The position numbers and the translations under genes are program-made. DNA of 46,159 nucleotides from Planctomycetota bacterium (GTDB lineage: Bacteria; Planctomycetota; UBA1135; JAKEFM01): assembly GCA_022616055.1 (NCBI GenBank), contig JAKEFM010000233.1, forward strand, positions 1-46,159, in the 5' to 3' direction. Under the pieces are notes generated by a model. The model was not told the origin of the DNA. It did not search any database and saw nothing but the letters and a program-made list of their open reading frames with translations. This document shows positions 41,075 through 46,159 of this stretch, one piece after another (the first letter of the stretch is position 1; each line of letters starts with the position of its first letter).

Positions 41075-41446
41075 CTAGGGAGCCGCCAGGTGGGGACCGT
41101 CCGCGACGAGCCGCTTGCGCCTCGCGTCCACCGTCGCGCCGAAACCCTCGAGCGTGCGGGAGCCGAGGATCGCGAGATCCCCGGGCTCGCCGAACACGAT
41201 CTCGTCGACGGTCTCGAACTCCCCCGTTCGAAGGATTCCGTACCTCGTCGAGCGCGTGATCGTCCGACCGTTCGCCATGACGAAGGTCACGTCCTTCTTC
41301 GAGGGGGGGATGCCGACCCTGCGCAGGACGTCGCCCGGGATCCAGGAGAACTCCGACCCCGAGTCGACGAGCATCCGGGCGACCCTCGCCGACCGGGAGG
41401 GGCGGCGCACGTTAACGACCTCGCAGTCGACGTGGAAGACGCCCAT
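41075..41446 (-). CDS. Small retropepsin-like aspartyl protease
   Basis: 123 residues. The active-site motif is MLVDSGSEFSWIP (D28-S29-G30, the DSG/DTG of clan AA aspartic peptidases). Downstream comes GEPGDLAILGSRTLEGFGAT, with the conserved ILG and the following hydrophobic-glycine pair of the flap/C-terminal strand. One such domain per chain means it would act as a dimer, as in retroviral proteases. No signal peptide is seen, so it is probably cytoplasmic. It diverges from lon, 97 bases apart; TAGAAT (41483-41478) may be its promoter. Targets are unknown, and some family members are not proteolytic. Confidence 0.82.
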   Translation of the reverse strand: MGVFHVDCEVVNVRRPSRSARVARMLVDSGSEFSWIPGDVLRRVGIPPSKKDVTFVMANGRTITRSTRYGILRTGEFETVDEIVFGEPGDLAILGSRTLEGFGATVDARRKRLVADGPHLAAP

Positions 41447-41477
41447 GTGGAGGACCGGAAGGATCCTCGGGGTGCGA

Positions 41478-41483
41478 TTCTAT
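41478..41483 (-). promoter_or_regulatory. Candidate -10 element of the aspartyl protease gene
   Basis: TAGAAT on the minus strand lies 31 bases before the ATG at 41446, in the gap shared with lon. Confidence 0.35.
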
Positions 41484-41543
41484 TCGCCCGGGCGCGCCGG
41501 GGCTCGCTTGCCGCCGGGGGCGCCCCCTCCGGAGAATCCCGGC

Positions 41544-44087
41544 ATGCCCGAGCCCGAGGCCCCCGCCGACGTCACGCCCCCCGCGCCGGGCCCCGTCGTC
41601 GTCCAGCCGGTCGCGAAGGTCGAGGAGAGCTATCCGGAGACCCTCTTCGTCTTCCCGCTCCGCCGGGCGGTCGGCTTCCCGAACCTCCTGATGCCGGTCG
41701 TCGCCGAGGCGGGCAAGCCCCTCGAGATCCTCGAGAAGGCCCGGGCGCAGTCGGAGTTCCTCGCGCTCGTCCTGCGGCGGGACCCGGAGGGGGAGGGGAT
41801 GGGCCCGGAGGACCTGCACAAGGTCGGGGTCCTCGTGCGGGTCCTGAAGGTCGTCCGGCTCCCCGACGGGAACGCCTCGGCCGTGTGCCAGGGGGTGAAG
41901 CGCATCGCGCTCGAGCGGTTCCTGCGTGTGGAGCCCTATCCCATCGCGCGGTGCCGGATCCTCGAGGAGACGAACCCGGGCGGGCCCGAGGTCGAGGCGC
42001 TCGTCCGCAACGTCCGCAACCTCCTGCGCTCGATCGTCGAGAAGTCCCCCTCCTTCGGCGAGGAGTTCTCGATGGCGGCCCTGAACATCGACTCCGCCGC
42101 CCACCTCGCCGACTTCGCCGCGGCCTACTTCGTGCGGGACCCGGAGAAGAAGCAGAAGTCGCTCGAGACGACGGACGTGAAGGAGCGCCTGCGCTTCCTC
42201 GACGAGGCGCTGACGACGGAGGAGGCCTACCTCGAGCTCGGGGAGCGGATCCAGAAGGAGATCCGCGAGAAGGTCGAGAAGGCGCAGAAGGAGTACTTCC
42301 TGCGCGAGCAGCTGAAGATCATCCGCCGGGAGCTGGGGGAGGAGAAGGACCGCCCGACGCGGGAGCGCGAGGAGTTCGCCGGGCGGATCGCGAAGGCGGG
42401 GATGCCCCCCGAGGCCGAGCGCCGGGCGCGGGAGGACCTCGACCGGCTCGGGATCGTCCCGACCGAGTCGGCCGAGTACCCCGTCGTCCGCAACGCCCTC
42501 GAGCTGATGGTGTCGCTCCCCTGGTCGACCGTGACGGAGGACCGCGCCGACCTCGAGGCGGCCGCCCGGGTCCTCGAGCAGGACCACTACGGGCTGGAGG
42601 AGGTGAAGGAGCGGATCCTCGAGTTCCTCGGCGTGCGCAAGCTCCGGGAGAAGCACAGCGGCCCGATCCTGTGCTTCGTCGGGCCCCCGGGGGTCGGCAA
42701 GACCTCCCTCGGCCAGTCGATCGCGCGCGCGACGGCCCGCAAGTTCACGCGCCTCTCCGTCGGCGGGATGCGCGACGAGGCGGAGATCAAGGGGCACCGG
42801 CGGACCTACGTCGGCGCGATGCCCGGCCGCATCCTCCAGGGGATCAAGAACGCCGGCTCGGCGAACCCGGTCTTCATGCTCGACGAGCTCGACAAGATCG
42901 GGACGGACTTCCGCGGCGACCCGGCCGCGGCGCTCCTCGAGGTCCTCGACCCCGAGCAGAACCGCGCCTTCCTCGACCAGTACCTCGACGTCCCCTTCGA
43001 CCTCTCCCGGGTGATGTTCATCGGGACCGCGAACGTCCTCGACGGGATCCCGCCGGCGCTGCGCGACCGCATGGAGGTGATCGAACTGCCCGGCTACGTC
43101 GTCGAGGAGAAGGTCGAGATCGCGGTCCGCCATCTCGTGCCCAAGGAGCTCGAGAACCACGGCCTCGACCCGGGGAAGCTCAAGTTCCCCCGGCCGATCC
43201 TCCGGCGGATCGCGGAGGGGTGGACGCGCGAGGCGGGGGTGCGCGCGCTGCAGCAGGCGATCGCGAAGGTGTGCCGCCGGCGCGCCGTGGCCCTGGCGAA
43301 GGGGCTCCGGCGCGCGCCCGGCGCGCTCGACGAGAAACTCCTGCACGAGTACCTCGGTCCTCCGAGGTTCGACGAGGAGGAACGCCGCGCGAGCGCCCCC
43401 GGCATCGCCCCGGGGCTCGCCTGGACCGGCTACGGGGGGGATGTCCTCTACGTCGAGGCGGCCCGCTGGCCCGGGAAGGGGGGCTTCTCGCTCACCGGTC
43501 GGCTCGGAGAGGTGATGGAGGAGTCCGCGCGCCTCGCCGCGGACTACCTCCGGTCGCGCGCGGCGGCGTTCGGGGTCGAGCCCGAGGCGTTCGAGAAGTG
43601 GGACTTCCACGTCCACTTCCCCGCCGGGGCCGTCCCGAAGGACGGCCCCTCGGCCGGCGTGGCGATCGCGAGCGCCCTCCTCTCCCTCCTGCGCGACGAG
43701 CCGGTCGCGCCCGGACTAGGGATGACGGGGGAGCTCACCCTCCTCGGCGAGGTCCTCCCGGTGGGGGGGATCCGGGAGAAGGTCCTCGTCGCTCGCCGGT
43801 TCGGCCTCAAGACCGTCCTCCTCCCGGCCCGCAACCGCCCCGACGTCGAGGAGCTGGAGAAGCGCCGCCCCGAGCTCGTCCGGGGGCTGCGGTTCGTCTA
43901 CGTCGGCCGCTACGAGGATGTCTTCCCGGTCGCCTTCGAGCGCCTCCGCTCGAGGAGGCTCCGGCACGGGGGGGCGACGTCTCCCACGTCGATCGCGAGC
44001 ATGGAGGGAGAGACCCGGTCGCGGTCCCGCCGCGCCGGGGGCGGCGCCTTGCGCACGGCGAGGGCCTCCTCCCCGATCGGACCGTAG
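41544..44087 (+). CDS. lon: Lon ATP-dependent protease
   Basis: 847 residues from ATG 41544, with GGAG nine bases upstream. The N-terminal LonN domain starts at [20 protein letters not shown]. The AAA+ part has Walker A GPPGVGKT (380-387) and Walker [12 protein letters not shown] (443-453). The peptidase has [11 protein letters not shown] (Ser703) and GGIREK (Lys746); the 43-residue spacing equals that of the known Ser/Lys dyad. Lon degrades misfolded and regulatory proteins in the cytoplasm. An earlier in-frame start would add a low-complexity leader. The 38-residue tail after [11 protein letters not shown] lies antisense to the converging heptosyltransferase gene and looks like read-through. 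Confidence 0.97.
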   Translation: MPEPEAPADVTPPAPGPVVVQPVAKVEESYPETLFVFPLRRAVGFPNLLMPVVAEAGKPLEILEKARAQSEFLALVLRRDPEGEGMGPEDLHKVGVLVRVLKVVRLPDGNASAVCQGVKRIALERFLRVEPYPIARCRILEETNPGGPEVEALVRNVRNLLRSIVEKSPSFGEEFSMAALNIDSAAHLADFAAAYFVRDPEKKQKSLETTDVKERLRFLDEALTTEEAYLELGERIQKEIREKVEKAQKEYFLREQLKIIRRELGEEKDRPTREREEFAGRIAKAGMPPEAERRAREDLDRLGIVPTESAEYPVVRNALELMVSLPWSTVTEDRADLEAAARVLEQDHYGLEEVKERILEFLGVRKLREKHSGPILCFVGPPGVGKTSLGQSIARATARKFTRLSVGGMRDEAEIKGHRRTYVGAMPGRILQGIKNAGSANPVFMLDELDKIGTDFRGDPAAALLEVLDPEQNRAFLDQYLDVPFDLSRVMFIGTANVLDGIPPALRDRMEVIELPGYVVEEKVEIAVRHLVPKELENHGLDPGKLKFPRPILRRIAEGWTREAGVRALQQAIAKVCRRRAVALAKGLRRAPGALDEKLLHEYLGPPRFDEEERRASAPGIAPGLAWTGYGGDVLYVEAARWPGKGGFSLTGRLGEVMEESARLAADYLRSRAAAFGVEPEAFEKWDFHVHFPAGAVPKDGPSAGVAIASALLSLLRDEPVAPGLGMTGELTLLGEVLPVGGIREKVLVARRFGLKTVLLPARNRPDVEELEKRRPELVRGLRFVYVGRYEDVFPVAFERLRSRRLRHGGATSPTSIASMEGETRSRSRRAGGGALRTARASSPIGP

Positions 44088-44986
44088 ACGGCCGTGTCCG
44101 TCGGCCCGTAGAGCCCGACGACGGGGCGCCCCAGGGCCGAGGCGAGGTGGAGGACGCCCGTGTCGGCCCCGACGAAGAGGTCGGCGAGGGAGAGGAGAGC
44201 CGCGAGGTCGCGCAGCGTCGCCGTCGCGGGGGCGGGGGAGGCCGCGCCATGGGAGAGCGAGGCGACGTCCTCCGCGAGCGGCCGCTCCCCGGGGCCGAAG
44301 GTGACGAGGACGCGCGCCGACTCGGCGTCCCGCAGCGACCGCGCGAGGGCCGCGAACCGCTCCGGCGGCCAGCGCTTGTCGCGGCCCCACCCCGAGGTGG
44401 CGGGGTGGAGGAAAACGACCGGACCGCTCCCTCCCGGCAGCGCCTCCCGCATCCGCCGGACGCGCTCCTCGTCGAGGGAGGGGGGCGTCGTCCGGGAGGG
44501 CCTCGACGTCGGGAGGTCGAGGGCGGAGAGCAGGGAAAGGAACTTGTCCACCCGGTGGACCGCGGTCGGAGGCGGGACGACCCGGCCGTTGACGATGAGG
44601 TGGCTCCCCTCGCGCGTGTGGCCCGGAGCGAAGGCGACGTTCCGCGCGGCCCCGGCCGCCTTCACGTGGAGGGCCGACTTGAGGTTTCCCTGGAGATCGA
44701 GGACGAGGTCGTAGCGACGCCGCCGCAGGCCCGCGAAATGGCGGGCGAGGTGGAGCGCCCCGCCGGGGAGCAGCCAGGGCCGGCGCACGCCCCTCGACCA
44801 GGCCTTCCGCGGGTAGACGACGACCTCGTCGAGGCGGGGATGCCCCTCGAGGAGGGGGGAGAAGCGGTCCTCGACGGCCCACTCGATCCGCGCCTCCGGC
44901 ATCCCTTCCCGCAGCCGCTCCAGGGCGGGGAGCGCGAAGAGGACGTCCCCGAGGGACGACAGCCGGACGAAGAGGACGCGGGTCAC
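43910..44986 (-). CDS. Family 9 glycosyltransferase (LPS heptosyltransferase type)
   Basis: 358 residues from GTG 44986. GT9 motifs are clear: VRLSSLGDVLFALPALE at the N-terminus, YDLVLDLQGNLKSAL, LHPATSGWGRDKRWPPERFA and FVGADTGVLHLASALGRPVVG (ADP-heptose binding, with the conserved D and H). The end, [15 protein letters not shown], is the usual GT9 C-terminus. The enzyme adds heptose to the inner core of LPS on the cytoplasmic side; heptosyltransferase I or II cannot be told apart. TAATTT eight bases before the GTG gives a leaderless-type start. It is divergent from the Kdo-kinase-like gene, and the pair suggests LPS core assembly. Confidence 0.9.
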   Translation of the reverse strand: MTRVLFVRLSSLGDVLFALPALERLREGMPEARIEWAVEDRFSPLLEGHPRLDEVVVYPRKAWSRGVRRPWLLPGGALHLARHFAGLRRRRYDLVLDLQGNLKSALHVKAAGAARNVAFAPGHTREGSHLIVNGRVVPPPTAVHRVDKFLSLLSALDLPTSRPSRTTPPSLDEERVRRMREALPGGSGPVVFLHPATSGWGRDKRWPPERFAALARSLRDAESARVLVTFGPGERPLAEDVASLSHGAASPAPATATLRDLAALLSLADLFVGADTGVLHLASALGRPVVGLYGPTDTAVYGPIGEEALAVRKAPPPARRDRDRVSPSMLAIDVGDVAPPCRSLLERRRSKATGKTSS

Positions 44987-44994
44987 GGCGGAGC

Positions 44995-45000
44995 AAATTA
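44995..45000 (-). promoter_or_regulatory. Candidate -10 element, leaderless start of heptosyltransferase
   Basis: TAATTT on the minus strand is followed by eight bases and then GTG 44986. Confidence 0.45.
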
Positions 45001-45056
45001 TGGGAAGGGGGGGGCGCGCGGCGAGCGCCTCGGTTGTCCGCCCTGCGGGGAGGGGG

Positions 45057-45062
45057 TACCTT
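45057..45062 (+). promoter_or_regulatory. Candidate -10 element, leaderless start of Kdo-kinase-like gene
   Basis: TACCTT is followed by seven bases and then GTG 45070. The alternative in-frame TTG at 45061 lies inside the hexamer, which argues for the GTG. Confidence 0.45.
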
Positions 45063-45069
45063 GCGTCGC

Positions 45070-45945
45070 GTGGCTCGGTCCGCGCCCCCCGGATTCGACC
45101 TCGAGCCGCTCGCCGGCGGCGTCCTCCTCCTCCGCTCGACGCTGCGCGACTCGGCCCTGGCCCGCCTCCTCCGCTCGGGACGCTGGGAAGAGAGGGTGGA
45201 GCGCCTTTACGAGGGGAGGGGCTCGACGGGGGTCCTCGCGGCAGGGGGGGAGCGGTTCGTCGTCCGCGGCTACCGGCACGGCGGCCTGCTACGGCGGCTC
45301 ACGGGAGAGCGCTACGCGAGCCCGAACCGCGCCTTCCGGGAAGCCGCCCTCTACGACGAGCTGCAACGCCGCGGCGTGCCGACCCTCGAGGCGGTCGCCG
45401 TCGTCGCCCGCCGGCGCTTCCCGTTCGGCTTTGGCCTCGCCCTCCTCACGCGGGAGGTGGCCGGGGCGCGCGACCTCCTCGCCTACCTGTCGGCCTTCCC
45501 GCCCCTCCCGGAGGCGCGCGAGGCCCTCCGCCGAGCGGGGGAGACGGTCCGGCTCCTCCACGAGGCATCGTTCCGCCACGCCGACCTCCACCCGAAGAAC
45601 CTCCTCGTCACGGCCGACTCGGTCCTCGTGATCGACCTCGACCGCGGCGCCTTCGCGCCTGCGTTCACGCAGACCCTGCGGCGCCGCAACCTCGCTCGGA
45701 TGCTCCGCTATTTCCGCCGGGTCGAGGAGCGCTCCGAGCGCGCCCTCGTCGGGACGACCGACCTCGTGCGGTTCCTCCGCGCCTACGCAGGTCCAGGGTG
45801 GAAGTCCCTGGCCCCCGAGGTCCTCGCGCATTTCCGCCGCACCCTTCCCGCGCACCGGCTCGGCTGGATCCTCGATCGCCTCCTCGCCGGCCGTCGGATC
45901 GCGCCGCCGCTTTCCATCGCGCAGGGGAGAGGCGGGTCGTCGTAG
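45070..45945 (+). CDS. LPS kinase (Kdo/WaaP family)
   Basis: 291 residues from GTG 45070. It has a eukaryotic-like kinase fold adapted to LPS: GSTGVLAAGGERFVVRGYRH (ATP-binding strand), RHADLHPKNLLV (catalytic loop; D172, N177) and VLVIDLDRG (Mg2+ binding; D189). The N-terminal SPNRAFREAALYDEL holds the expected glutamate. KdkA phosphorylates the Kdo residue of lipid A-Kdo and WaaP the heptose; either is possible, but the length and the R-G-Y-R-H-G-G-L-L-R-R stretch favour a KdkA-type enzyme. It implies a phosphate-bearing LPS core. It is divergent from the heptosyltransferase gene, which supports the same pathway. Confidence 0.85.
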   Translation: MARSAPPGFDLEPLAGGVLLLRSTLRDSALARLLRSGRWEERVERLYEGRGSTGVLAAGGERFVVRGYRHGGLLRRLTGERYASPNRAFREAALYDELQRRGVPTLEAVAVVARRRFPFGFGLALLTREVAGARDLLAYLSAFPPLPEAREALRRAGETVRLLHEASFRHADLHPKNLLVTADSVLVIDLDRGAFAPAFTQTLRRRNLARMLRYFRRVEERSERALVGTTDLVRFLRAYAGPGWKSLAPEVLAHFRRTLPAHRLGWILDRLLAGRRIAPPLSIAQGRGGSS

Positions 45946-45970
45946 GAAGCGCGCCTCGGCGGTTCTCCGG

Positions 45971-45993
45971 AGGGCGATTTCACGGAACGCCCT
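45971..45993 (+). terminator. Weak hairpin after the Kdo-kinase-like gene
   Basis: AGGGCG (45971-45976) pairs with CGCCCT (45988-45993), followed by TT. It lies 25 bases after the stop, a possible terminator; the stem is only six pairs. Confidence 0.3.
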
Positions 45994-46065
45994 TTGAGGT
46001 GAGAACCTCCCTCTCGAAGTCCCTGGTTCGCAAGCGGTTCCGAGATGGCGGTTTCCCATTGATGC

Positions 46066-46158
46066 TTATCCATTCAGCTCAGGAGCCGTCAATTCCTTGT
46101 AGGTCGGACCCCTGATGTGGCTGCCGATGCCCAGCACGGTCTGGAAGGCCGCCCTGCC
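46066..46158 (-). CDS. C-terminal end of an unrecognised protein (partial)
   Basis: A frame runs from the right edge to TAA (46068-46066), ending with HIRGPTYKELTAPELNG. I do not recognise the family. The segment is less GC-rich than the rest of the window and uses codons such as AAT, GGA, TTG and CCT that the neighbours avoid. That suggests recently acquired DNA, perhaps a mobile element, but only 30 residues are visible. No terminal inverted repeat was found in the preceding 120 bases. Confidence 0.4.
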   Translation of the reverse strand, partial: GRAAFQTVLGIGSHIRGPTYKELTAPELNG

Positions 46159-46159
46159 C

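Noticed and set aside
41090..45631. 1513-residue plus-strand open frame across lon
   Set aside because: Same low-complexity character; the real frame carries all Lon motifs and the right codon bias.
1..46159. tRNA, rRNA or riboswitch genes
   Set aside because: No cloverleaf with a conserved T-loop, no rRNA motif and no recognised riboswitch core was found by reading; a covariance-model scan was not possible here.

Overview
The window is very GC-rich (about three quarters G+C by eye, with third codon positions almost always G or C). It comes from a Gram-negative bacterium: it carries a heptosyltransferase-type gene and a Kdo-kinase-type gene, a lipoprotein signal, and an outer-membrane DUF5916-type protein. 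Several large secreted proteins carry FG-GAP repeats and end in a roughly 110-residue domain of a kind I associate with Planctomycetota. A planctomycete or a related environmental lineage is therefore the best guess, but nothing here fixes the taxon. No rRNA, tRNA, CRISPR array or intact insertion sequence was seen. Genes are packed tightly. Many same-strand neighbours overlap by four bases (GTGA, ATGA or TTGA), and convergent neighbours abut or even overlap by more than 150 bases.

Layout. 1-94 is the 3' end of an unknown gene, followed by a hairpin terminator. 164-6993 is a glycan-assembly block: five glycosyltransferases (two on the plus strand, three on the minus strand) and a TPR-tailed membrane protein of the protein-O-mannosyltransferase type. 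6990-8682 (minus) holds a TatD-type nuclease and a membrane-anchored helical-repeat protein. 8923-14925 (plus) runs from a Gly-rich lipoprotein to an amidohydrolase, a DHH phosphoesterase of the NrnA type and a metallophosphoesterase. 14930-17784 has proline dehydrogenase divergent from cutA and a DASS-type anion transporter. 17786-23469 has a DUF5916 outer-membrane protein and a TPR-tailed membrane glycosyltransferase, divergent from another multi-pass glycosyltransferase-like protein. 23517-27950 encodes a secreted zinc metalloprotease, an unknown exported protein, and a secreted protein with a duplicated domain. 28109-31391 (minus) is a FIST sensor gene followed by a cytoplasmic hybrid histidine kinase.

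31620-35653 is the most interesting block: a five-gene plus-strand operon. It encodes a VTE5/dolichol-kinase-like protein, a DUF92 (VTE6-like) protein, a UbiA prenyltransferase, an HpnA-like NAD-dependent sugar epimerase/reductase and an unknown membrane protein. The first three resemble the two kinases that turn phytol or other isoprenoid alcohols into diphosphates, next to an enzyme that uses such diphosphates. I read it as a possible isoprenoid-alcohol salvage and prenyl-lipid or quinone pathway.

35846-40937 holds two convergent FG-GAP proteins with a hairpin between them. 41075-45945 has a small retropepsin-like protease divergent from Lon, then a heptosyltransferase divergent from a Kdo-kinase-like protein. 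The right edge (about 45950-46159) is clearly less GC-rich and ends inside an unrecognised reading frame, possibly transferred DNA.

Regulation. Several operons start with a TANNNT hexamer 7-9 bases before the start codon, the layout expected of leaderless mRNAs. Good Shine-Dalgarno sequences are few; the clearest precedes the gene at 35846.
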